Source of the DNA: Dactylis glomerata
Taxonomy: Eukaryota > Streptophyta > Magnoliopsida > Poales > Poaceae
Assembly: GCA_007115705.1 (NCBI GenBank)
Contig: QXEO01000382.1
Coordinates: forward strand, 2,046,781 to 2,110,780
Length of the DNA: 64,000 bases
Direction: 5' to 3'
Shown: positions 49,133-60,475 of the stretch, piece by piece
How the letters are laid out: each line of letters starts with the position of its first letter
Numbering within the stretch: the stretch's first letter is position 1
Program-made: the position numbers and the translations under genes
The notes under the pieces: model-generated
What the model was told of the DNA's origin: nothing
The model's input: the letters and a program-made list of their open reading frames with translations, nothing else
Databases searched by the model: none

Positions 49133-50528
49133 TGATGACCCACAAGTATAGGGGATCGCAATAGTCTTTGAGGGAAGTAAAACCCAAATTTATTGATTCG
49201 ACACAAGGGGAGCCAAAGAATATATGTAAGCCTTAACAGATGAGTTATCAATTCAGCTGCACCTAGAAACAGTCTTGCTCGCAGTGGTTTATCAGTAGCA
49301 ACAGTTTTATAGTGGTGATAGTAGTGAAACAATAACAACAGTAGTAAAATAACAGCGATAATAGTAACAATAGTAAATAGTAGAAACAAATACTGTATGC
49401 ATAGGGATGGATGTACAGGCGTTGCATGGATAAGATAATTCATGAAATCAATGAGACATGGGCATTGCAGATAAATAATGATAAAGCATCCTAGTACTAA
49501 CAATCATAGGCATGTGTTCCGTATATAGTCGTACGTGCTCACAAGGAGAAACTTGCACGACATCTTTTGTCCTACCAGCCTGTTGCAGCAGGGCCTCAAG
49601 GGAAACTACTGGTAATTAAGGTACTCCTTTTAATAAAGTACCGGAGCAAAGCATTAACACTCGGTGAACACATGTGATCCTCACATCGTAGCCATCCCCT
49701 CCGGTTATCCCAATTTCTGTCACTTTGGGGCCTCGGGTTCCAGACAATAATATGTGTATACAACTTGTAGGTAAAACCATAAACAACAAGTATCATCATA
49801 GAAATAATAACATGTTCAGATCTGAAATTATGGCACTCGGGCCCAAAGTGACAAGCATTAAGCACAACAAGTTGCAACAAAGTCATAAGCACTAATAGAA
49901 GATACTAGGCACTATGCCCTAACAATCTCATATCAAATTACAAGAACAATCTCATCCAATCCCTACCATCCCCTCACCTACAGCGAGGGAATTACTCACA
50001 CATGGATGGGGGAGTCATGGATGGTCGATGGAGGGACGTCGGTGATGATGGTGATGAAGATCTCCTCCAAATCCCCGTCCCGGCAGGGTGGCAGAACGGA
50101 GTTTCTGGTTCCGAATCGCGGTTTCTGATGGCGGCGGCGAGCGGAAGTCTATCTGGGAAAAACGCCGTCTCCCTGATATTTTCAGGTAAAGGGGTATATG
50201 TAGGCGGACGGAGGGGTCGAGGAGCCGGCCAAGCCGCCCTCACACCAGGTGGGCGCGGTCAGGGCTAGGCCGCGCCCCTGTGTGTGAGGAGGCCTCGTGC
50301 CTCTCCTTCGTCTCGTCTTCTGGCTCCGTGGGTCTTCTGGTGAAATAGGATTTTTGCTAATTTTTCCCGAATTTTTATTGAAAGTTGGATTTCTGCACAA
50401 AAACGAGACACAAGAGCAATTCTGCTGAAAACAGCGTTAGTCCACGTTAGTTGCATTCAAAACACACAAATTAGAGGAGAAACAATAGCAAAAGTGTTCG
50501 GGAAAGTAGATACGTTTTGGATGTATCA
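49133..50528 (-). repeat. 5' LTR (1396 bp)
   Basis: It begins TGATGACCCAC and ends GATGTATCA, paired with 41045-42442. It carries a GC palindrome at 50239-50288. TGGTG follows as target duplication. Confidence 0.9.
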
Positions 50529-50972
50529 TGGTGGTGGTCCGATAAGTGGTGGTGGTGCTCCGGCTAGCGGTGGTGGATATGGAGGTGTTGGTGATGATCC
50601 GCAGGGTGGTGGTGATGACGGTGGTGATGCCTCCGACGTGCTTGGCGAGGATGCTTGATCTTGCATCATTCAATGTGTTGTTGATATTGTTGGCTTGCTT
50701 GATCTTGCGTCGTGCTTGGCAAGGATGCTTCATCATGCATCATTTGACGTGTCGTCGATCATTTTGGCTTGCTTGATCTTGCATCGTGCTTTTAGCGGTG
50801 GTGATGCCTCCGGCAGTCCGGCGTGCCTGGTGGTGGTGATGTGTCCGATGTCTTAGGCTGTTTAAAACCGTTGTCGTGAATTCTTCCTAATTTGCGACTA
50901 TTTGGGTGCTTGTCGGATTATTTGTTTAAAACTATGGTCGCCTGTTGTCGGATTATTGGTATTTATTCGCGC

Positions 50973-51067
50973 AGGCTGCGGCCAAACAGATATCGCAAAC
51001 ATAAACAGTAAAAACGAATATTATTTTTTACTGTTTGGGTTTGCGGTATCTATTTGGCCGTAGCCTA
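50973..51067. repeat. Foldback hairpin inside the Harbinger 3' region
   Basis: AGGCTGCGGCCAAACAGATA... (50973 on) is complementary to ...TATCTATTTGGCCGTAGCCT (to 51066). Arms of about 42 bp pair with around seven mismatches over a short AT loop. It may be a small MITE or a stable RNA hairpin if transcribed. No target duplication was identified. Confidence 0.7.
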
Positions 51068-51189
51068 GGGGAAATCGCAAAACTAGTTTACAAGTGCCTT
51101 TGTCCATGTTTTAATGACCGAAGATTTGAGGGGTCTGCTCGCGATGCTCTAAATATGATTCACTTTTTAGAATTTTTTTAATGTTGTCT

Positions 51190-51400
51190 TCAGGTAACTT
51201 TCTGAATGAAAACATAATGGACTCCTTGTCATGACTCATGACCCAAGAACAATTGACTTGCTACCACAAGCAAAAAACAACCAATACCCATTTTGATGAC
51301 TTGCAACATCCCTACTAGTGGCAGTATGATAAATACAATTATTATTTCTTCTACATGCATGATGTCTTCAGTTGAAATTGTACCTGCACTGTAAACATGA
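51190..51400 (+). repeat. Right copy of the ~200-bp direct repeat flanking the Harbinger element
   Basis: It matches 39591-39790 in order with many substitutions and small indels. It lies about 0.65 kb upstream of the RING gene's TATA box. Confidence 0.7.
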
Positions 51401-52049
51401 TTGAGTTTCAAAAGATTCGTATGAATGACATCTCTCTCCATGGACTCCGTTGAATCACGCTGATAAAGAAAGTGGGCCCGGGGAGGAACGGCGGTAGGTC
51501 CCAGCAGGCTGGTAGTGGATAGGGCCAGCCAGCCACCTCCCCACCAAGACCTTTCTTTTCTGAATGTCATCTGCGCCCTCCTGCAAGGGCCTCATAATCA
51601 CCATCCATCATCCATCTATCTATCTACTCCTCTACTGTTTTTTCCACCATTTCTTCCATTTCAACATTTCAATTCTTTTATTTCATTTTGCAGTATGATA
51701 GCCTTGTGTACTACTCCAAGAGTTGTTTACAAGGTTCAGTAGAATAATCAGCAGGCATGAAAATTTCTCAACAACAAATAACAATATGTGAGGAAACAAT
51801 AAAAATTAAAAAAAATCTGGACAGGATTGGAAATAACTAGATTAGGCTCATAACTGCTCCTCAATGCCCCCATCATTTTCTCCTTTGCCTTATTTGTGTA
51901 GCCCTTCCCTCTCCCTTTGTCTCCTCCCCTTTCTTTATTTCCAAGCCTTTTTTTTTCTATCTTCCCCTCAGCTGCGAAGCAACCAAGCATGAGAAACAAA
52001 ACAAAAGCAAAGCAACCGCAATTTGCACAGACATATCCTGCCCTCTCGT

Positions 52050-52056
52050 TATAAAA
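52050..52056 (+). promoter_or_regulatory. TATA box of the RING E3 gene
   Basis: TATAAAA in the context CTCGTTATAAAACC lies 220 bp before the start codon, followed by a CT-rich leader (52130-52230) typical of grass 5' untranslated regions. The 51401-52049 segment upstream holds no gene; it has pyrimidine-rich stretches and a CATC/ATCT simple run near 51600. Confidence 0.6.
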
Positions 52057-52275
52057 CCTAGGGGGCCAAAGCCACCAGGACAAAGCCCCCTCGCAGTTTC
52101 CCCAAACCTACTTTCCCTCAAACCCAAACCTGAGCAGCTTGCTTCTCCTTCCTTTCTTGGTTCTTGCTTGGTTGCTTGTTGCTTCTTTGAGCCCCTCTCC
52201 TCCTCCCCCAAGTCTCTCTCTTGCGGCAGGCTTCAGCCTACGGGTTGAAGTAAGGAAAAGGAAAGCACAGAAGCC

Positions 52276-54883
52276 ATGTTTCATGGTGGCAGGCCTCTGT
52301 CCCTCAGGGGCTCTCTCAAGGCTCTTGAAGCTGATATCCACCATGCAAACACCCTGTATGTATAATCTTCTTCCCCTTTTCCCTTCATGCTCTTCTGATT
52401 CTGGATTTGTTTCTCTTTTTGTACTTGGTTCCCTAAGAAAAGATGTAGAAAGGGAAAGGTTCCCCTTTATTTCTGACAGTTTATTTTGACATGTTTGCTG
52501 CAATTTCCGGGGGTATCAAATCGATGTTTCTGGACATGTATTGACGAATTCTGTGGTTATTGTTTCAGGGCGCATGCTATACACAGGGCCTATGGGGGCA
52601 CCTGTGTGCAGATGAGGCTGTCCTACAGCTCCATGGCTCCAATCATCCTCAACCTTATCCAGTGGATGGACTGCAGCTGCTCCCTCTCATACACCCTCCC
52701 CAGCTACCTAGGCCTTCTTGAGGTGCTTGTCTACAAGGTAATATTGCATTCCAGTATCTTGTTGCAGGTCCTGCAATTTATGAGCCGAGTCTCGTCTCCA
52801 GAAATGAAAAAAAAAACTGCTCCATGATAATGATGTTTTATAAATGATTTGGTTTGACTGCAGGTTTACGTTGACGGGGATGCATCCATATCCACAATCG
52901 AAAGGCGAGCAAGCCTTAAAGAATTCTATGGTATGCAGAGATACCACAGAGTTAGGAAGTTCTTCAGTTTTAGGCCTTTTTTGTTTACTCTCTGATTCTT
53001 GTGCCATCAACTGAACACAGCTATAATATACCCGTTCTTGCAACAAATTGAGGAAAACGTCATGGAGAAAGAGTGCAAGGGGAAAGGGTGGTGCAAGGGG
53101 GACGGCGACAGCGGTGGCCGGAAGCTTTACACCGATGATAAGGACGCCGAGAGAGAAGATGAGTGCGGCATTTGCTTGGATACTTGTACCAAGATGGTCC
53201 TTCCCAACTGCAACCACGCCATGTGCATCAACTGTTACCGAGACTGGTAATTGCTTGCTCTTAGTTCCCCTTTGCTTATCTGTTTGAGGCGTATTTGTTT
53301 AAGTAGCTCGATATATTTATCAATTGTAGAGTCCCCATGTCACACGCTAATGTAAAAAATTGCTAGTGGTTGAAATGGCTTCAAGATAAGGTCAATTTAA
53401 TTGATAAGAGGTGAGGAATCACGTAAGCAGCGACAGATTTGAGATCACGGGTTCTAATAATGCATTTGTACATGCGAAGATGTTATTGGTTCAGTTATTT
53501 TTCAACCTTGGTGCTGTTTGTGAGCTACTCCTACTCAATTCAGTGTTGGTAACCGGGTAGGGAGAGGGTAGTTCAACAACCCCACAGTAGTCTTAAGGCA
53601 AGCAAATCTGCATTTTGCTGCTTCCAACTCTATTTAATCCAACTTAAGCTACATTCTCTTCAAAGATTGAGACTTTGCTCTCTTTTTTCATCGGTGGTTC
53701 GCTGTAGTTCAGCATGCTGCAAGTCCGCTATAGCCTCTGCCTGGAACTTAGTACGGTGTTTTTCTTGTTTTCTTTGGTCAACTTGAAGGGATTTCATATA
53801 ATCCAATCATTCCAACATTATTCCGTGCCATGATAAAGAGATGCATTCTGTCATCTTTTTAGTTGAGTACTACATCTTTTAGTTAATGGACAATTGTGGT
53901 ACGCTGGTACTTCATACCATTGTTAAAACCCTGGACTTTGTCACACTGGATACAATCGACTATATTTTATCATTGATACGGAAACGAGACAACCTGGAAT
54001 CTGTGGCCATGGATAAAATGAAATCGTACAACATTAGTAGTGGCAATTATGAATTATCAATATCACTGCACAAATTTGAAGGGATAAGTACAAGGGTGTG
54101 GCGGACATTTACATGTGCCATTATTATAGTAATGATATTTCACTAGCTGGCAGATCATACTTGTATACCAAGGCAAGTAAACATCCTGTGTGTCCTAGAT
54201 TAAGCCGATGACAAGTTGTCGTTATAATGATAATTAACTGGTAGCTGCATTAGTAGAAGCAGTCAATAGCTTCTTGAACAACATTGCTTCAGGCTAGATG
54301 CAGTTTATTGCAATGTGGATACATTTGGTAATTGACCTATGCCTTGTTAGCCTGTCAGTGGCTAGTCTCTGAAAATCCTAGCCACTGGAATACTGTTGTC
54401 AAGTTAGATTAGTACTAGAAAAAAGGTTATGTTAATGATCTTCTTGTTGAACCACAAAAGAATCTTCCTTTTGAACATTGAAGCTTCCATTTGAGCATCA
54501 GATACCTGGTTTTCTTGAAACTAAATTTGCAGTTCAGGAAGTACAGCAGATTATTGGCCTTGAAATCTATTTGAACAATGTTGACCATATTCCCGTGTGT
54601 TCTTTTCCTTTTCCTGTTCCTGTAACTGCAACTGCCATCAAACTGCAACTCTAACATACATCATGATTGCAGGTATACAAGATCTCAGTCATGTCCTTTC
54701 TGCCGAGGAAGCCTGAAAAGGGTACGATCCACAGACCTCTGGGTGCTCACTCGCGACGAGGACGTGATCGACACCGTGACCCTGGAGAAGGAGAATGTGA
54801 GGCACTTCCACAGCTTCATCGACAGCCTGCCTCTGATCGTCCCCGACAACCTCCTCCTTGTCTACTACGACTACCTAGTCTAG
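52276..54883 (+). CDS. RING-type E3 ubiquitin ligase, AIRP2-like (five exons, 250 aa)
   Basis: The coding exons are 52276-52355, 52569-52737, 52864-52930, 53021-53246 and 54673-54883; every intron has GT-AG ends, the frame is kept at each junction, and the total is 753 bases ending TAG. The protein likely transfers ubiquitin to substrates. Its C3HC4 RING has C154, C157, C169, H171, C174, C177, C188 and C191. The N-terminus carries SLKALEADI and QMRLSYS, and after the RING come RGSLKRV and DLWVLT, all shared with Arabidopsis AIRP2, a cytosolic ligase in abscisic-acid and drought signalling (recalled, and transfer to this gene is inference). Residues 118-150 form a charged, Cys-containing linker. 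The ATG at 52276 was chosen because it leads directly into SLKALEADI. Confidence 0.92.
53247..54672 (+). other. Large intron 4 of the RING E3 gene (1426 bp)
   Basis: It separates the first six zinc ligands from the last two, splitting codon W181. The content is AT-rich ordinary intron sequence; an 86-codon frame at 53886-54146 has no motif. No inserted transposon with clear ends was seen. Confidence 0.8.
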
Positions 54884-56483
54884 CGATGCTCTCGGTTGGA
54901 AGAGGAGGTAGCGAATGTACAAGGCTTTCCCGGCAGCCGACCATCCTAGAGGATCGAGTCTGGCAAGCGAAGCTAAAGCCGTCAGTCTGTTGCGAAGCAG
55001 CATTATTTGTTACACTGGCTTCGTGCGATCGCATTGTTGTGGTAATAATAATTGTACAGAAAAGGAAGTGTACTAAGTCTGGAATCTGTGCTCTGGCAAA
55101 TTGCCAAGATAATCAGAAATTACTGGTGACTTTACTGCACCAATGTCGATCTGTGTAGAGAAATGTTGTGAAGACTCAATCATGAGTATGTTAAACAACT
55201 CTATAAGATGAAGATGATTATCTGCTATTTTCTTTGGGCTGGAGTTATAGAGTGCACACGTCTGGCATGTCAAAACAGTTCTCCTGGCTCCAATTCATCA
55301 TGCTAAAAATTCAAAAGTATCTAGTTATGCGTCGTAATCCAGAATAACGCATTTGAACGTTATAGTAGATAAACTTAATCTTAGGACTGAAATGTTCATT
55401 TGCTCTCTTCTATTCAAGTTGTACTCAATAAGAGTCAGAATGTTTGACCTGATGAGTTCCTGAGACTGAAGCTCGAACCAAATCAACGGGGATATATTTG
55501 CTCAGATAAGAAATTTCTTCGTTTAGAAGATTGGATTGCAAGGTCTAGAGTCTAGACGAGGCATTGCTCCAAGCTGGGCAACTCAACTAGTAATCCCTTC
55601 AATCAGAAGAGAGAACCAGACTGTGGGGACAAAGTCAATCGTTGCCGAGATAAATTTCATAGCATTAGTCAATTGTTATGGGTTACCAGTTGTACAAAAA
55701 AAAGGTATGGTGGATTTCTGATTTAAGTGTCTCTGCTCCCGAAACTTGTTTATCAAAAAAGAACTGGTGCTGGGCATTTTACTGCAGCTCTGTGTGCAGG
55801 CTTGAAGTTCTCTAGTCAGAAGTCCTTACATTAGATTTGTTTTGCGTTCCAAATAGTTATACTGCGTCCTCACAAATTTCAAAACCGCAATTAAGGTTTG
55901 ACATGTCAATTCACAGCTGGACTTTTAGAATGAAGTGAGCAGAAAAGCAAGACGAAAGCATAACAGAGAATGATTTGGAATAGTCCTGAAGTTGGACAAA
56001 TTTGAGCTATGACCGTGACTTGTCACATTTGATTAAACTCAAACATCACATACCTTTACATATAAACAGAAGCGAGCTGCCAAACTGGGAGGACAACCTA
56101 CTGCAAACTAGATTCAGTTATAATAGTATCTGTGAGCATCATTCACTAAACCTAACGAGCACTACAGCAAACACAAACGAAATTGAGCACAAGCTGACAG
56201 AAACATGACTGACTACTCAGCATATAAAAGGATTTTCCATTGTGGCTTAAAAGCAGCAAAATTACAGGACAATAGAACAAAAACCAGCTTCTCCAATTTA
56301 CCATACTTGGCACCTGAGTTACTGGGGGGATCAAACACCAAAAAACTACTGCGATATCATGAGCAAAGTTTCATTTCATACTAGTAAAAACAAGGTTCGA
56401 TATCCGAAGATATATAGGACTCAGAAAGCCAAACAATAATACTGGTATGCAGGAAGGCCCAAACGGACCAGCACCGAAGGCAG

Positions 56484-56484
<1 letters not shown>
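54884..56484. other. Convergent intergenic region between the RING and aldolase genes
   Basis: It holds the 3' untranslated regions of both genes. No further gene is supported; short frames at 55536-55721 and 56002-56208 lack motifs. Confidence 0.6.
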
Positions 56485-56520
<36 letters not shown>

Positions 56521-58576
56521 GGCGCCCTCACCCAGGGTGGCGTCACCCTGGTAGGTGCCGAGGGTGGCCTCGGAGTTGGCCTTGCACCTCACCAGGAATG
56601 CCTTCTGGGCCTTCTCCAGGTTCTCCTCCTTGCCTGCCCAGGCCTTGAGGGTGCTCTGCTGGAGTGCACGCCCAAAGGAGAAGGACAGAGACCACGGCTT
56701 CTTGGTCTGGAGCTTGTTCATGGCGTTCAGGTTCTTGGTCGCCTCCTCCTCGCTCTGTCCACCAGAGAGGAAGACAATGGCAGGCACGGCAGGTGGGACA
56801 GTCCTCTGGAGGGTGCGGACGGTGTACTCAGCGATGACCTCAGGGGCAACCTTCTTGGCATCAGATCCAGGAGTAACCATGTTGGGCTTCAGGAGGGTAC
56901 CCTCAAGGAGAACATGCTGGTCATTGAGAGCCTTGTAGCAGGCAGCAAGGACCACCTCGGTCACGTAAGCACAGCGGTCAATGTCATGAGGTCCATCAAC
57001 AAGGATCTCAGGCTCAACAATGGGCACCAGACCGTTCTCCTGGCAGATGATGGCATAGCGAGCAAGACCCTGAGCGTTCTGGTCAATGGAAAGCTGGGAT
57101 GGCTCGTTGGGGCCGATCTTGAGGACAGCACGCCACTTGGCGAAGCGGGCACCAGCCTCGTAGTACTTGGCGCAGCGCTTGCCAAGGTCATCATGACCCT
57201 GGGTGGTGGTCTCCTTGTCGGTTCCGGCGAGCTCGACGACACCCTTGTCGACCTTGATGCCAGGGAGGACATTAGCTTCCTTCATCACGTCAACGAAGGG
57301 CTTGCCGGCCTTGGTGCTCTGGTAGAGGGTCTCCTCGAAGAGGATCACACCACTGATGTACTGGAGGGCACCAGGGGTGCAGAAGAGGAGCTCACGGAGG
57401 GCACGGCGGTTGTCCTCAACGTTCTCGACGTTGATGCTGGCGAAGCGCTTGCCAATGGTGCCAGTGGACTCGTCCGCAGCGAGGATACCCTTGCCAGGGG
57501 TGCCAATGTAGGCAGCGTTCTTGATGAGCTCATCTGCAGGATAACCAGAATTAATTTTACAGTCAAGCATATGAGAATTACAAGCAACTGCAATAACAAA
57601 TCAGATCATCTGATAAATAGTGCTAAAAAAAATCGAACTACAGACTGCTCGAGTGTAACCATTCACAATGCTTAGGAACAGTAAAGCCTGCATAAGGTCC
57701 TTGTTACATGATTCAAATTTTAAAATTGTAGTAATTTCTGAAATACTGCATCTACACAAGGTAAACCTAAGGGCAGAGGTAATAAAGAATAAACATCACG
57801 ACAGACTAACAACAATTACAGCTTGGGATTACATATAAGCACCGTATATTGCATAAGCAAGAGAAACGACAAGGATCTACAGAGATCTACTTTTACAGAT
57901 TCTACTTTCAAGCCCAAACTATCGATCACTATCATGAATCCAGACAGAAAATATATGTTAGATGCAGCAACGTGGTATACCAATTAAACCAAAAACTACT
58001 TAAAACAGAGTGGATCGCAGATTTACCATCACTCGCATGATAATCGCTTCCTACTACTAACAGCAGAATAAGATAGAGAATTATAATCATGCAACGCATC
58101 ATCTGATGCAGATCGTGACTCCTACAAAATTATCAGCAAGCAACGCTATCATCTGATTCAAATTCGTCATTCCTGCGTTCATCCTTTTAGATCGGCTTCT
58201 CAGATTAAACAGAAAAAGGTTGTAACCATAACATCTATTATTATTGAGTAACCTGATGTTCTTAAGACTACTAGACGAGCTTCAGGGAGGGAAGCAGCGC
58301 CTCCCCCTCAGCTAATCTGAAGATCAGAAGATGTTAGTCTCCGAGCAACGCAACACCTCCATTGCCATTGTAAATCGGCATAGGGGCTGCCTGAATCGTC
58401 GCTCGTTGGGCGGAGAACAACAATTTCGCACAGGTACGTGCCGTCCTAAATCAGAACCAGCGAACAACTACGAGATCTAAGAACAAGAGCAAACGATACG
58501 AACGAGACGAGATGCATAGGGAAAGGGGAGGAGGGAGATGGGTCGTACCCTTGTACTTTCCGCAGTAGGCCGACAT
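56485..58576 (-). CDS. FBA: Fructose-bisphosphate aldolase, class I, cytosolic (two exons, 358 aa)
   Basis: Exon 1 is 58576-58549 (MSAYCGKYK plus the first base of D10) and exon 2 is 57533-56485. The intron of 1015 bp has GT-AG ends and splits codon 10. The enzyme reversibly cleaves fructose 1,6-bisphosphate to dihydroxyacetone phosphate and glyceraldehyde 3-phosphate in glycolysis and gluconeogenesis. The Schiff-base lysine is K225 in LLEGTLLKPNM; D30, K103, K142 and E183 fit the other active-site positions of the rabbit enzyme shifted by about four. SGGQSEEEAT and the C-terminal ...DYKY with a terminal Tyr are present. The length is standard and there is no transit peptide, so it is the cytosolic type. 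The frame is intact and GC-rich at third positions, indicating high expression. Confidence 0.97.
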
Positions 58577-58683
58577 GGTCGAAGCTTGGGGATGATCCGA
58601 GAGCTTGAAAGGGAGATTTGGTGCTGGCAGGGGAGGGAGGCGGCTTTGGAGGATGGGATGATTGGGAGGTGCCGGGCGGTGGG

Positions 58684-58693
58684 GGTTATAAAG
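58684..58693 (-). promoter_or_regulatory. TATA box of the aldolase gene
   Basis: The minus-strand reading is CTTTATAACC, about 108 bp upstream of the start codon and followed by a pyrimidine/GC-rich leader. Spacing suits a transcription start near 58655. Confidence 0.55.
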
Positions 58694-60472
58694 AGGGCGA
58701 GGCTTGGACGAGGGGAAAGAAGGCAAAGACGGGGGATCCGATCTGGGTGCGCCGCCGCAAGAAAGAAAGAACCATGCGCTGTCCTCCTTCCCACAGCCCC
58801 TGGTTTCTTCTTAATTGTAACAAGGCCCTCAGCGGTGGCTTTATTTGCGAGATGCATTTTTTTGTAAAAAAGGCAAAAATATGAACTTATACTTTAATTA
58901 ATAGATAAAAACATTTGTGTGAGGTGACCGGCATACGACATGACACACTATGAGGTGAGTCGTGTAACGGCATGCACGTCATTGTGTATTTGCGTGAGCT
59001 TATCATGACTCTGTAGCAAACAAGCAAAACCGACAGTGAGTAGCCAGTCGGGCCATAAGACTCCGCGCATTCGCTACGCAATTTTTCCAAGCACCCATAA
59101 CATTGCATCGTTTGTTACTTATTGATGGTTTATACCTACCTAATTTATTGCTGCCGGTGCACGAACTAGCCATCTAAGATATTCGAAACTAGCTATTTGC
59201 CACATGTGTAGAGGGAAATATATATTCGGATCGGTATATGTATCATACACCGATACGCATATTCACAGCCTCGAGCCACAATTTAGGCTAAATCTGTTTC
59301 TCACCTATGATATGCATATTCTATTTGCCGCAACTACGAATGAATGGAAGTTTCGTTGTGATTTCTACTTGAACCTTAGCCTAAAGATGAAAATGAAAAA
59401 AAATTAGGTTGGTTTTCCTTTGCGCACAGACATGAATTTTCTCCATTTAAGCATTCTTAACATGTTATAGTTGGTGTTCTTTGAAGTGTGTTAGGATTAG
59501 TTCCGCTATTAGCAAAGTGGGCCATCGATATTTATAAAATATGAAAAAGGTAGGGTCGGCCAATCGAATCGGGCGTGGCGCACTTACCTATATTGAATCC
59601 AGAGTGACCTTTCTACACAAGACCAACCAAAGTTCACCTTTCAAGGTACTAGTTGAATGCGAGTATGTGGGCCGATCTCAGAAGAAAATAGTGCTACTTG
59701 TTCACCTTTTCAAGGTGTTTTTGAAGTAATGATCGTTGCTTTTTCATGACCGTTCAAATTTACCTGCTCAATTAGGTAAAGCAAGCCTCCGCAATTTTAA
59801 AACTAGCAACACAAGATGACGGTGCGTTTCGATTTTTTTTCTTCAGGTGGTATGGTAAGATCGACGGCAACCAACCTGGTGAGCACGCATAACCCAGCGC
59901 CGCGCTTATCGTTTGCTTGCTCGAAGGGCCACATTCTGTCTCGAGAAAGAAAAAATTTAAGTTTTGCTCGGGGTCTACGATTTTGAATTTCCTCGGTAAC
60001 ATCGGCACGTATTTTTACATTTCCCGAGGGTGTGCGAGCAAAATTTCTCATCCCGGGCTCGCCCGAACCGGGAGAGCGCAAAGCAGTCACGGGTTTCACC
60101 AACCAAAAACGTGACGCGACGCGACGCCCCAGCGCGCCGCTAGCGAGGACCCCACCCGTGCAGCCATGCAGGGCCGCGGTTTCGTCGCGCACGGGTCCCG
60201 GGGCCGGAGAAAGGAGGGACGGCGTCGGTTTCCGGAGGGACGCCTCTCGTCCGTTTGGGGCTGCTGCTGCCGCCGCTTTTCATTTCACACGCCTTCTCTT
60301 CTTCCTCGTGCGTGCGCCCACGCCCACGCTTCCCTCCGCTCCATCCACCCGGCAACGGCGATCGCTTCTTCGTTTTCACCGCAACCGCAGCCAAGCGACC
60401 TTTTTCCATGTTTCCACGGCCAACAACCGGTGGCGTTACATATTGATGTACCACAGGATGGTTCGCCACGGC
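58694..60472. other. Intergenic: aldolase promoter side, then GC-rich unannotated sequence
   Basis: 58700-58860 is GC-rich promoter-like sequence of the aldolase gene. 58880-60030 is AT-rich with no gene. 60030-60470 is strongly GC-rich with overlapping frames on both strands and a pyrimidine-rich stretch, reminiscent of a 5' gene end, but it runs into a transposon at 60476 and has no identifiable protein. Confidence 0.4.
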
Positions 60473-60475
60473 TAA

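Larger units (their letters stand above)
41045..50528 (-). mobile_element. Athila-like Gypsy LTR retrotransposon, 9.5 kb, lacking RT and integrase
   Basis: LTRs lie at 41045-42442 (1398 bp) and 49133-50528 (1396 bp). The target duplication TGGTG is at 41040-41044 and 50529-50533. The primer binding site (minus TGGCGCCATCGCCGGGG) is at 49105-49121, and the purine tract AAGCTTGAGGGGAGT adjoins the left LTR. In minus order the interior has gag, a protease region, a non-coding gap, an Athila-ORF1-like gene, and a 3' non-coding part related to that of the element at 1874-7400. The two LTRs differ by scattered substitutions, about 8 in the first ~145 bp and fewer elsewhere by eye. There is no sign of reverse transcriptase, RNase H or integrase. 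Confidence 0.9.
39799..51149 (+). mobile_element. PIF/Harbinger-type transposon, split by an LTR element
   Basis: The left end GAGCAACACTAGCAGATACC pairs with the right end, reverse-complemented GAGCATCGCGAGCAGACCCC. TTA precedes the left end and TAA follows the right, close to the 3-bp Harbinger target site though not identical. Excluding the nested 9.5-kb element, the length is about 1.9 kb. It carries a broken gene of the SANT/NAM-associated type, the usual second gene of Harbinger elements. No DDE transposase remains. Confidence 0.65.

Noticed and set aside
53886..54146. An 86-codon frame in intron 4 of the RING gene
   Set aside because: It has no motif, lies in AT-rich intron sequence, and no splice sites place it in the gene.
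56506..57675. A 389-codon plus-strand frame opposite the aldolase gene
   Set aside because: It is antisense to a clearly coding exon. GC-rich third positions leave few stops on the other strand, and its sequence has no known motif.
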